A stretch of DNA of 8,126 nucleotides from a bacterium (GTDB lineage Bacteria; B130-G9), in the NCBI GenBank assembly GCA_021160245.1, contig JAGHCW010000179.1, positions 1 to 8,126 of the forward strand, given 5' to 3'. A program made the translations under genes and the position numbers. Shown piece after piece: positions 1 to 7,397 of this stretch. A model generated the notes under the pieces. The model had not been told where the DNA came from and did not search any database. It saw only the letters and a list, made by a program, of their open reading frames with translations. Each line of letters starts with the position of its first letter. Positions within the stretch are counted from its first letter, which is position 1.

Positions 1-484
1 AGTTCTCCGAAAGCAGCGCGAACCCTCGCGTCAAGAGCGAGACAGCAACCAAAATCGCCGTCGCCTCGTCGAACTCACTGTGCAGCGAGGGTTTCTCGCG
101 CCTCGTCTGAGAGTTGTCCATGCAGGGAAGGTCATCAAGTATCAGGGAGCTTGCGTGAACACACTCCACGGCGCACGCGGCCCTTATGAACTTCATCGGG
201 TCCCGTCCGAGCATTGCCGCGACGAAAAAGAGGAGGCATGGGCGAAGTCGCTTCCCACCGGAGAGAGCATATTCCTGAGCCTTGAGTAGTCTCTCCGAGT
301 TATTGCCCAGAGGATTGTCTTGCCCGCTAGGTCCGGGCGCAATCAGGCCGGCGCCACCAGGGACGGGTTGGAATCCTTCATCGGGAAAGCCATCGCCCGC
401 TTGATGCCCACCCCGGATGACATGAAGATCAAGCGCGGAATTGACGATCGCCCGGCAATCCTGAAGCTCTTTGAAATATCCCAT
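1..484 (-). CDS. Polyprenyl synthetase (FPP/GGPP synthase family), N-terminal part, cut by window edge
   Basis: The reading frame is open from the ATG at 484-482 to base 1 (161 codons, no stop), so the gene continues to the left. The family condenses isopentenyl diphosphate with allylic diphosphates to make FPP or GGPP in the cytoplasm. Visible motifs are GGKRLRP (residues 76-82, isopentenyl diphosphate binding) and the first aspartate-rich motif DDLPCMD (117-123), followed by RR..KPS.H (128-135). The FEATAIL-like helix follows. Chain length cannot be fixed; the small Ser five residues before the first Asp would fit a product longer than FPP, which is inference. Two oddities: residues about 25-62 form a Gly/Pro-rich stretch longer than in IspA, and the usual Ala-Gly-Asp-Ala after EATAIL reads Val-Ala-Val-Ser. 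The second Asp-rich motif lies outside the window. The ATG overlaps the valS stop by one base (TGATG), indicating coupling to valS. Confidence 0.87.
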   Translation of the reverse strand, partial: MGYFKELQDCRAIVNSALDLHVIRGGHQAGDGFPDEGFQPVPGGAGLIAPGPSGQDNPLGNNSERLLKAQEYALSGGKRLRPCLLFFVAAMLGRDPMKFIRAACAVECVHASSLILDDLPCMDNSQTRREKPSLHSEFDEATAILVAVSLLTRGFALLSEN

Positions 485-3192
485 CAATCAGCGACGAACT
501 TAAGCGCTCGCTCTATTTTCGCTCTTTGCTCAGTCGATTCCCGATGCCGCTTTTTTACCATCTCGATGATGTCACGAGGCGCATTTGAGATGAACTCTCG
601 GTTTCGGAGCTTGCGCTCGTCCGCATTGATGTTCTTGTCGATCTTCTTGAGCTCTTTGCCCAGTCGCGCCCGCTCCAGCTCAAAGTTGATTATCCCCTCA
701 AGCGGGACGAAAATCTCGCAGTCGGCGCCCACGGCCGTAGCGCAGTGTTTTCGCTCAGGTTCGCTATCTGTAACCGTCAGGCTTTCCGTCTTGGCCAGAG
801 ACATGATGTATTTTGAGCCATCTCGAAGGAGCTCTCTTAAGGAAGCGTTGGCGGTATAGACAATAACGGGGGCCTGCCTGGATGGCGGCACGTTCATCTC
901 GCTCCTCATGGTTCTGACTTTCGTTATGATTTCCATAACAAGGGACATCGAACGCTCCGCATCATCGCTGACAAGCGATTTATCGGACTCTGGCCAATCG
1001 CAAAGCGCTATGCTTATGGGGCTGTCGTCAGACCTCGGGAGGTGCTGCCAGAGCTCCTCGGTAATGAACGGCATTATCGGATGAAGCAACCGGAGAATGA
1101 CGTCAAGCGATCCGCAGAGAATCTTCGTGCATCGCTCCTTCAATTGCGGGTCGTCGTCCTGATACAGGTCGAGCTTTGCTAGCTCCAGATACCAGTCGCA
1201 ATACTCGTGCCAAACAAATTGATAGATAACGTCGCAGGCCTCGTAAAACTTATACTCCTCGAGGTCCTCTGTGACGTCGATGACTAGCCGAGCGAGCCTG
1301 CTCAGCATCCAACTGTCCGCAAGGCCTAATGGTCGTTGCTCGTCGCCCAGCGTCGCAAGGTCCGAGAGCTTCGTAACGCCCGCTGCCGGCATGCTGCCAT
1401 TCCCCTCTTCAGCGGACGGCGTGTTCATCAATATGAACCGGGCAGCGTTCCATATCTTGTTCACGAAATTGCGGTAACCAGCGACGCGACCCTCTGAAAT
1501 CGGCAAGTACTGTCGTCCGGGAATCGACTGAATCGCGAGCGCGAACCTGACCGCATCGGTGCCGAACTCGGAGATGAGGTTCCTCGCATCGACCACGTTG
1601 TCCTTGGACTTGGACATCTTCTGGCCCTTCTCATCGCAAATGAGCCCGTTGAAATAGACGACCTTGAATGGGACCTCGTGCATCACATAGAGTCCCATCA
1701 TTATCATCCGAGCAACCCAGAAGAAGATAATGTCGAATGCGGTAACGAGGCAGGAGGTCGGATAATAAGTTCGCAAGTCCTCGGTGTCGTCTGGCCAACC
1801 AAGCGTCGAGAAAGGCCACAGCGCGGAACTAAACCAAGTGTCGAGCACGTCCTCGTCCTGAACTATCTCTGTTCCGCCGCATTTGGGGCAATTCGAAGGC
1901 CGCTCCTCGCTAACGATCTGCTCGTCACAGCCCTGACAATAGTAGGCGGGGATTCTATGGCCCCACCAGAGCTGCCTCGATATGCACCAGTCGCGGATGT
2001 TCTCCATCCAGTCGAAGTAGAGATTCTCCCAGGCGGGCGAGATGAACTTGACATCACCATTCTTGACAGCGGCAATCGCGGGCTCAGCAAGCGGCTTCGT
2101 CTTCACAAACCACTGCTGCGATAGATATGGCTCGATCACCGTGTCGCATCGCTGGCAGTGCGCTACTTTGTGGCTGTGTGGCTCGATCTTCTCAAGCAGA
2201 CCGTTCTCCTTCAGGTACTTCACAAGGCGCCGCCGGCATTCCATCCGCTCAAGTCCCTGATATTCACCGGCGTTCTGATTCATCGTCGCATCTTTGTTCA
2301 TGACCGTTATCCGAGGCAGACCGTGCCTGTTGCCTATCTCAAAGTCGTTCGGATCGTGCGCAGGTGTGATCTTCACGATGCCGGTTCCAAACTCGGGATC
2401 GACCGCGTCGTCCTCCACGACAGGGAGCTCGCGCCCGACGACCGGGAGAATAATAGTCTTGCCCCTGAGATAATCCGCCTTGGGATGAGACTTGTGGATT
2501 GCCACGCCCGTGTCGCCGAGCATCGTCTCCGGCCTCGTTGTGGCGACGACAATATGGTCAACAGTGTCCTTAATTGGATACTTGATATGGTATAGGTTCC
2601 CCTCCGTCGGGCGATATATCGCCTCAAGATCGGAAATCGCCGTCTGGCACCTGGGGCACCAATTTATGATGTAGAATCCGCGATAGATCAGGCCATCATC
2701 GAAGAGCTTGACGAACGCCTTGGTTACCGCCTTGCACAGACCCTCATCCAGAGTGAAGCGCTCCCTTGACCAGTCTAATGAGGCGCCAAGCCTCTTTAGT
2801 TGGTCGGTTATGCCATCGTGCGATCGCTCTTTCCACTCCCAGACCCGTTTAACAAATTCCTCGCGCCCTATTTTCTCTCGGGTGAGGCCCTCTTTGGCAA
2901 GCTCCCGCTCGACAACATTCTGCGTCGCAATGCCCGCATGGTCAGTGCCCGGCAGCCAAAATGTGTCCGCCCCACGAGCCTTCTTGAACCTGATTATCAA
3001 GTCCTGAAGGACCATCGGCAAAAGATGACCCGTATGAAGGATGCCCGTTATGTTAGGAGGAGGTATTACAATGCAAAAGGGCTCCTTATTCGACTTGGGT
3101 TCAGCCTTGAAAAGCTCGTGCGCCTCCCAAAAGCGATACCACTTCTCCTCGTACTCCGCCGGTTCGTATCTCTTCTGAAGTGTCGTGGTCAT
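484..3192 (-). CDS. valS: Valine--tRNA ligase
   Basis: Class I aminoacyl-tRNA synthetase, 902 residues and apparently complete, that charges tRNA-Val with valine in the cytoplasm. The catalytic domain shows PPPNITG followed by the HIGH-type motif HTGH (53-56) and the KMSKS motif exactly (525-529). The inserted CP1 editing domain shows TTRPET (218-223) and HDPNDFEIG (279-287). Two zinc knuckles are visible: C179/C182 with C346/C349, and C419/C422 with C435/C438. The anticodon-binding domain begins near NKIWNAARF (578-586). A charged C-terminal coiled coil (about 835-902) is the arm typical of ValRS and absent from IleRS and LeuRS. Length lies between the Thermus (about 860) and E. coli (951) enzymes. 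A Ser/Gly-rich loop at 591-625 looks like a local insertion. The ATG lies 3 bases after the stop of the receiver-protein gene with no strong Shine-Dalgarno, so translation is probably coupled. Confidence 0.98.
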   Translation of the reverse strand: MTTTLQKRYEPAEYEEKWYRFWEAHELFKAEPKSNKEPFCIVIPPPNITGILHTGHLLPMVLQDLIIRFKKARGADTFWLPGTDHAGIATQNVVERELAKEGLTREKIGREEFVKRVWEWKERSHDGITDQLKRLGASLDWSRERFTLDEGLCKAVTKAFVKLFDDGLIYRGFYIINWCPRCQTAISDLEAIYRPTEGNLYHIKYPIKDTVDHIVVATTRPETMLGDTGVAIHKSHPKADYLRGKTIILPVVGRELPVVEDDAVDPEFGTGIVKITPAHDPNDFEIGNRHGLPRITVMNKDATMNQNAGEYQGLERMECRRRLVKYLKENGLLEKIEPHSHKVAHCQRCDTVIEPYLSQQWFVKTKPLAEPAIAAVKNGDVKFISPAWENLYFDWMENIRDWCISRQLWWGHRIPAYYCQGCDEQIVSEERPSNCPKCGGTEIVQDEDVLDTWFSSALWPFSTLGWPDDTEDLRTYYPTSCLVTAFDIIFFWVARMIMMGLYVMHEVPFKVVYFNGLICDEKGQKMSKSKDNVVDARNLISEFGTDAVRFALAIQSIPGRQYLPISEGRVAGYRNFVNKIWNAARFILMNTPSAEEGNGSMPAAGVTKLSDLATLGDEQRPLGLADSWMLSRLARLVIDVTEDLEEYKFYEACDVIYQFVWHEYCDWYLELAKLDLYQDDDPQLKERCTKILCGSLDVILRLLHPIMPFITEELWQHLPRSDDSPISIALCDWPESDKSLVSDDAERSMSLVMEIITKVRTMRSEMNVPPSRQAPVIVYTANASLRELLRDGSKYIMSLAKTESLTVTDSEPERKHCATAVGADCEIFVPLEGIINFELERARLGKELKKIDKNINADERKLRNREFISNAPRDIIEMVKKRHRESTEQRAKIERALKFVAD

Positions 3193-3195
3193 GGG

Positions 3196-4116
3196 CTAGG
3201 ACTTCTTTATGTCCGTTTTGAACATCTCGTTGACTAGCCTCTCGGATAGTCGTGGGAGAATGTCCTTGACAGCCCGGCTCGTCATATCGCCAATCCTGTC
3301 GCGCATAATCTGTTTCAGAGAATCTTTTAGCTCGACACTTACTCGCTTCAATATACCGTCCACAAGCGCATCGATCTCGTTGTCCAGAAACGTCTCGCCC
3401 TCAAGCTTGCCGTCTTGAATTCCTTCAGTTTCCTCTGCCAATGCCATTGCCTCCTGTGGTTCGCCACGTTCCTCTAAAACTTCTTTGTCCCCTGCAGTAG
3501 TCGATGCTTGGAGAAGCTCGTCTGCCTCCTCCCTGCGGACGCCTTCCTCCGTATAGACTATATCGCGCAACTCCCCATCAACTGTCGTAAGTTCCGCGGG
3601 ATCAACTGCCAACTCTCGCTCATCGGACTCATCTGAGCCAACCAACAAATTCCCAATCGCCTCCTCCAGAGCCGCATCAAGGCGTTCCTCTGACAACGCG
3701 TAAGCCTCGGCCTCGGCCACCCCGTTGACCGACGCTGCCTCGGCCGCCGGATGCCCCTCGCAAACCTGCGTCAGCTTTTGCCTAAGCGATTCTTCCGTAA
3801 ATGGCTTGAGAAGTGTTGCGTCAACGGCAGTCTCAAGATGTCTTGTCGATTCATCCTCCTCAAATGCCCCACGCAACAAGAGTATCGGTGTTCCCGAGAG
3901 AACCTCATCTTGCTTCAACCTCTCGCTGAGCCCAACAACATCGCTCAAGCGCCTCGGCATATCGAGTATTATGATATCTGGCGACATCTCCGAAACGCTC
4001 TCGACCGTCATCTGGCCATATTCCGCCGGAACAACATCGTAACCGACCGCCAGGCTAGATGAAATCGAAGATATAAGAAAGCTCATGTCCGACCATACAA
4101 CCACTCTTTTATTCAT
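3196..4116 (-). CDS. CheY-like receiver-domain protein with acidic linker and helical C-terminal tail
   Basis: 306 residues. Residues 1-119 read as a response-regulator receiver: hydrophobic VVVWSD (5-10), a candidate phosphoacceptor Asp52 in IIILDMP, PILLL (78-82), and the conserved Lys104 in LLKPF. Two features are weaker than in classical receivers: the acidic pair near the N terminus is reduced to Asp10, and the usual Thr/Ser after strand 4 is not evident. Phosphorylation is therefore uncertain. Residues about 120-243 are Glu/Asp/Ala-rich and low in complexity, probably a flexible linker. Residues 244-302 form amphipathic helices ending in a LPRLSERLVNEM segment, resembling tails on deltaproteobacterial receiver proteins (recollection, not searched). 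There is no DNA-binding or catalytic output domain. The start ATG overlaps the lolA stop by 4 bases (ATGA). The output and any partner histidine kinase are unknown; a protein-interaction role is inferred. Confidence 0.8.
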   Translation of the reverse strand: MNKRVVVWSDMSFLISSISSSLAVGYDVVPAEYGQMTVESVSEMSPDIIILDMPRRLSDVVGLSERLKQDEVLSGTPILLLRGAFEEDESTRHLETAVDATLLKPFTEESLRQKLTQVCEGHPAAEAASVNGVAEAEAYALSEERLDAALEEAIGNLLVGSDESDERELAVDPAELTTVDGELRDIVYTEEGVRREEADELLQASTTAGDKEVLEERGEPQEAMALAEETEGIQDGKLEGETFLDNEIDALVDGILKRVSVELKDSLKQIMRDRIGDMTSRAVKDILPRLSERLVNEMFKTDIKKS

Positions 4117-4898
4117 TCAGAGACTCGCCCCTCTCCCGATTTGCTCTTGCTAGATGATGTTGAGCCGTCGCCTCTTGATGAGATGTAGTTGGGAATCGAA
4201 TTGCCCGCAGAGTCCATCACGGCAACGCCCGTGGGCAGATCGAGCCGGAAGAGATTCTTGTCGAAGCTCTTTGGCATGGAGATATTCGAGAAGGTGACAC
4301 GCGTCTTATTGCCATAGACATCGAAATAATCTGTCCCCCGAACCAGCAGTGTTTTTTTATCAATAGAGAGAACAAGCCTCAAAAGCGCCCCCATGGGCTC
4401 TCTCGGAACGATCCCAATCTTATATTCCCCGCCTTCATCTTTCGACGCCGCGCTCTTGTCCAGCCTCGCTTTGAATCGCTCCATTACGTTCTTCTTGCCG
4501 CCTAGAAGGTCCAAGACAGCCTTCATCTCCTCCACCTGACTAGCATCGTTCACAACCAGTTGCTTATCCTGGGGAACGAAGAACTCGACCTTGCCGGCAA
4601 CCACTAGCAAATACTGTGGTTCAGGCTTTTTGTAGTCCCACCGAACCTTGCCAGGGCGTTCTGCGTAATATACGCCGGATGCCGTTTGCTCCTTGCCCAT
4701 CGTGGCGTTGAACGTAACTTGGGTAAAATCCGCCTTGATCCTCAGAATGGTCCGATAGCGTTCCTGCACCTTCGCCAGTATCGTCCCCGCTGTCGGGACG
4801 TTCTCACCGGCCACCAGAACGGCTGAAAAGACCAGCAAGACACCCGACAACGCGCCCAACGCTACTGCTAATTTGAGCCTTCTCTCGAATAATCGCAT
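4113..4898 (-). CDS. lolA: Outer-membrane lipoprotein carrier protein LolA-like
   Basis: 261 residues from the ATG at 4898. LolA-family proteins accept lipoproteins from the LolCDE transporter and carry them across the periplasm to the outer membrane. An N-terminal signal peptide is clear: MRLFERRLK (basic), a hydrophobic core at about 10-29, then VAG with likely cleavage near residue 31. The mature part has the family pattern: ADFTQ (56-60), a RPGKVRWDY strand (81-89), then KPEPQYLLV. Near the C terminus, TRVTFSNI (199-206) and LFRLDLPTGVAVMD (216-229) match the LolA ending. A Ser/Gly/Lys-rich tail (about 230-261) extends beyond the usual fold. A start 13 codons upstream (ATG at 4937) is possible. 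I prefer 4898 because a TATAAT box covers the upstream ATG, GGGGA precedes 4898 at suitable spacing, and the signal peptide then begins properly. It is the first gene of the minus-strand operon. Confidence 0.88.
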   Translation of the reverse strand: MRLFERRLKLAVALGALSGVLLVFSAVLVAGENVPTAGTILAKVQERYRTILRIKADFTQVTFNATMGKEQTASGVYYAERPGKVRWDYKKPEPQYLLVVAGKVEFFVPQDKQLVVNDASQVEEMKAVLDLLGGKKNVMERFKARLDKSAASKDEGGEYKIGIVPREPMGALLRLVLSIDKKTLLVRGTDYFDVYGNKTRVTFSNISMPKSFDKNLFRLDLPTGVAVMDSAGNSIPNYISSRGDGSTSSSKSKSGEGRVSE

Positions 4899-4935
4899 AA
4901 AAATCCCCAAGTCTAGAATCTGCTGATAGACAACC

Positions 4936-4961
4936 ATTATACCTTCTCATCTTCTTGTCAA
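4936..4961 (-). promoter_or_regulatory. Candidate sigma-70-type promoter for the lolA operon
   Basis: On the minus strand TTGACA occupies 4961-4956 and TATAAT 4941-4936, both exact consensus hexamers. They are separated by only 14 bases rather than the usual 16-18. Transcription would start near 4929, giving a leader of about 30 bases before the ATG at 4898. The position, directly upstream of the first gene of a four-gene operon, supports the call. The short spacer weakens it, and the true -35 may be a less perfect sequence a few bases further upstream. Confidence 0.45.
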
Positions 4962-5205
4962 CCTGACTCTGGGGAGTAGTTTTTGTATTTATCTTTTGCC
5001 GACACGAGGCCCCCCTCCTAGACTTACGCTTCGAAGATGAGTTCACGGGGATCTTCGGAATATCTGCCCTCGGATTGATGATTAGGGTGTTTGGCTTTGA
5101 ATCGCTGATGATTGACGCCCTCCCAAGTCATGTCTTGTTAAGAATCCATACGAGGGTCTGCGAAATTGGTTGCAAGCGATTATTCATTGCCTTAGTTTAC
5201 TTTGC
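4962..5205. other. Divergent intergenic region between the lolA operon and tRNA-Ser(CGA)
   Basis: No convincing gene lies here. It separates minus-strand lolA from the plus-strand tRNA genes, so it should hold a promoter for each direction. I see only weak matches for the tRNA side, for example TTGCAA at 5170-5175 followed 17 bases later by TAGTTT. An inverted repeat lies at 5030-5059 and is listed separately. Confidence 0.5.
5030..5059. repeat. Short inverted repeat in the divergent intergenic region
   Basis: CGAAGAT (5032-5038) and ATCTTCG (5051-5057) are perfect inverted copies, extended by one G-T and one T-A pair, around a 12-base loop. No T-run follows, so it is not an intrinsic terminator. 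It could be an operator or chance; a 7-base match of this kind is not rare in a region of this size. Confidence 0.3.
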
Positions 5206-5297
<92 letters not shown>

Positions 5298-5367
5298 TCC
5301 CCTCGGGTATGGCCGATGAGCGCGAGATAATCTGCGAGTCGCATGGAATGGCGAGGCAAAGAAGATA

Positions 5368-5532
5368 ATGAAAGAATCCAACTATGGAAGAGGCGCGATT
5401 AAGACCGGTATCGGCTTCGGCTCTGCGTTGGCAATGGTCATATCCTGGTCGGTCAACAAGTCGATTCTCTGGGCGATAATCCACGGCTTGCTTTCTTGGC
5501 TATACGTGATCTACTTCGCCTTCACTAGATGA
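5368..5532 (+). CDS. Small two-helix membrane protein (54 residues), unknown function
   Basis: The reading frame is ATG at 5368 to TGA at 5530-5532. The protein has a short polar N terminus (MKESNYGRG), a first hydrophobic segment at about 14-28, a turn at Asn30-Lys31, and a second hydrophobic segment at about 32-52 rich in Trp and Tyr (SILWAIIHGLLSWLYVIYF). A hairpin in the inner membrane is likely. The pattern Gly-Phe-Gly-Ser-x-Leu-Ala followed by Ser-Trp-Ser-x-Asn-x-Ser-Ile-Leu-Trp and a His-Gly pair resembles short conserved hypothetical proteins I recall from several diderm phyla; no function is known to me. An AAGAAG sequence just upstream could be a ribosome-binding site. It sits between two serine tRNA genes, 35 bases before the second. 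It could be chance, but the clean two-helix composition and stop placement argue for a real gene. Confidence 0.72.
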   Translation: MKESNYGRGAIKTGIGFGSALAMVISWSVNKSILWAIIHGLLSWLYVIYFAFTR

Positions 5533-5567
5533 GATTGTACTTACCGCACAGATGACGTGCAGCTATT

Positions 5568-5952
<385 letters not shown>

Positions 5953-6417
5953 TTGATCAACAACAAGACTTTAGATGATCTCACTGTTGCTGACGTGCGT
6001 CATCTGCTGGTCGAGCATGCGACGGTCATCAAGCAGCACCAGCCGATGAGGATGCTGCTCGAGAAGCTGATAGAGGACCCCCGCAAGAGGAACGTCTATG
6101 TTGTGGACGATGAGAATGTTCTGATTGGTTCAGTGAGGATGAATGCAGTTGTAGAAAGCCTGTTCCCGCTGTCAGCAGTTCTCGAGTATAGCGGCCTGCT
6201 GACGATGGAGAGCTTTCACTTAGTTGGGTCCACAGTAGATGACATCATGGATGAGAAGCCGTGTTTCGTAAGTGAGTCGACGTCCCTGTCCGACATGGCC
6301 CGGATTCTAATGCGGGAGAAAATTGATGAGCTACCTGTGCTCGATGGCCAGCACCGAGTTATTGGCCAGATAAACGTCTATGAGGTGATTGCGGCTTACC
6401 TCAAGACATCTTTGTAG
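5953..6417 (+). CDS. Stand-alone CBS-domain pair protein
   Basis: 154 residues forming two CBS domains and nothing else. The first covers about 15-72 (VYVVDDENVLIGSV at 48-61). The second covers about 94-151 (VDDIMDEKPCFVSEST, then KIDELPVLDGQHRVIGQINVYEV). CBS pairs (Bateman modules) usually bind adenine nucleotides or related ligands and regulate enzymes, channels or transporters. No ligand can be assigned from sequence alone. The start is TTG at 5953; GGAG at 5944-5947 sits at normal spacing, and the protein begins sensibly with MINNKTLDDLTVADV. No in-frame ATG gives a comparable start. It ends 12 bases before the EIIA-CBS gene and is followed by a permease gene, so it is probably a soluble regulator of that cluster. 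Confidence 0.85.
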   Translation: MINNKTLDDLTVADVRHLLVEHATVIKQHQPMRMLLEKLIEDPRKRNVYVVDDENVLIGSVRMNAVVESLFPLSAVLEYSGLLTMESFHLVGSTVDDIMDEKPCFVSESTSLSDMARILMREKIDELPVLDGQHRVIGQINVYEVIAAYLKTSL

Positions 6418-6429
6418 GATTGACTTAGG

Positions 6430-7368
6430 TTGGAGAACGAGCAGGGTACCAGTCTGGTCCAATACCTTTCCCCAGGGCAGATACTTGTGGGTGTAGAGGC
6501 CAAGGATAGCTACGACCTGATGAGTCAGATGTTGGATGCGCTGGTGGAGAGCGATAGCTTCCGGGCTCAAACGAACATCTCCCGGGATCAGGTTTGGCGA
6601 CTTCTTATCGAGCGCGAGAAGAAGCAATCAACAGGGATTGGCGACGGTGTGGCGTTCCCGCACGGCCGCATTCCCGGCTACAAGGGATTAAGCATCTGCC
6701 TCGCGATACTCAAGCGGCCAGTTGATTACGGTTCGTTTGACGGCAAGCCGGTCCAGATAGCCTGCATGACGCTGACACCTGAGGAGCAGCCGGCGCTCGC
6801 TTTGCGGCTGTACTCCAAGGTTGCAGAGCTCCTGGCGGATGAGGCCATACGGAGCTTCTTCCTTTCGGCCGCGGATGCCCGCCTCATCTACAACTACTTG
6901 AGAAAGAAGGAGTTCACGGTCGAGACGATCCTCACCGCCAGGGACATCATGCGCCCACAGCTCTTGAGGATACCGCCTGAAATGCCACTTCGTGACGCCG
7001 CCCACCTAATGATGCGCCACCGGGTCGAGGCGGCTGCCGTGCTCGAGAAGGACGGGAGGATTGTCGGGATGATCACGTGCGACGACATCTTTCGGTATGG
7101 CGTGCCAGAGTTTTTCAGCCATTTGCAGAGTGTTGCGTTTATCAGGGAGTTCGATCCCTTTGAGAAATACTTTCTCAATGAGAGGAAGGCCTGTGCCAGG
7201 GACTTGATGTCAAAGGATTTTGCTGCCCTTCCCCCGGAAACAACGATGCTTGAGATAGTGTTTGCCCTCACTATTCAGAATTATCCGAAGGTCTATGTTG
7301 TGAAGGCCGGCCAATGCATCGGGGTAATCGACCGGGCAGTAGTTTTAGACCGGATCATTAACTTCTAG
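6430..7368 (+). CDS. PTS EIIA (fructose/PtsN type) fused to a CBS-domain pair
   Basis: 312 residues. Residues about 8-158 are an EIIA domain of the mannitol/fructose/nitrogen type: KKQSTGIGDGVAFPHGR (64-80) holds the phosphorylatable His78, followed by RPVDYGSFDGKPVQI (96-110) and a helical end LADEAIRSFF. Residues about 168-223 and 253-310 are two CBS domains (ARDIMRPQLLRIPPEMPLRDA; ARDLMSKDFAALPPETTMLE). No EIIB or EIIC is present, so the role is likely regulatory rather than sugar uptake. By my alignment, the second histidine usual in PtsN (HL.xL after the TP.EQ segment) is Ala124 here, which may affect phosphotransfer. The start is TTG at 6430, with AGGA ten bases upstream and AGG immediately before it. 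Twelve bases separate it from the CBS gene and 29 from the permease gene, so one operon is likely. The fusion joins phosphoenolpyruvate-PTS signalling with nucleotide sensing (inference). Confidence 0.9.
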   Translation: MENEQGTSLVQYLSPGQILVGVEAKDSYDLMSQMLDALVESDSFRAQTNISRDQVWRLLIEREKKQSTGIGDGVAFPHGRIPGYKGLSICLAILKRPVDYGSFDGKPVQIACMTLTPEEQPALALRLYSKVAELLADEAIRSFFLSAADARLIYNYLRKKEFTVETILTARDIMRPQLLRIPPEMPLRDAAHLMMRHRVEAAAVLEKDGRIVGMITCDDIFRYGVPEFFSHLQSVAFIREFDPFEKYFLNERKACARDLMSKDFAALPPETTMLEIVFALTIQNYPKVYVVKAGQCIGVIDRAVVLDRIINF

Positions 7369-7397
7369 TTTTTCGATACAAAATCGTCTGGAGAGAG

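Noticed and set aside
320-859. Plus-strand open frame of 179 codons
   Set aside because: It lies opposite the polyprenyl synthase and valS coding sequence, whose motifs are unmistakable. Its Ser/Arg-rich translation is typical of an antisense shadow.
4899-4937. N-terminal extension of 13 codons for lolA starting at ATG 4937
   Set aside because: The ATG sits inside a TATAAT box, and the extension would place non-signal residues before a normal signal peptide. It is not excluded, since an AGAAGG lies just upstream.
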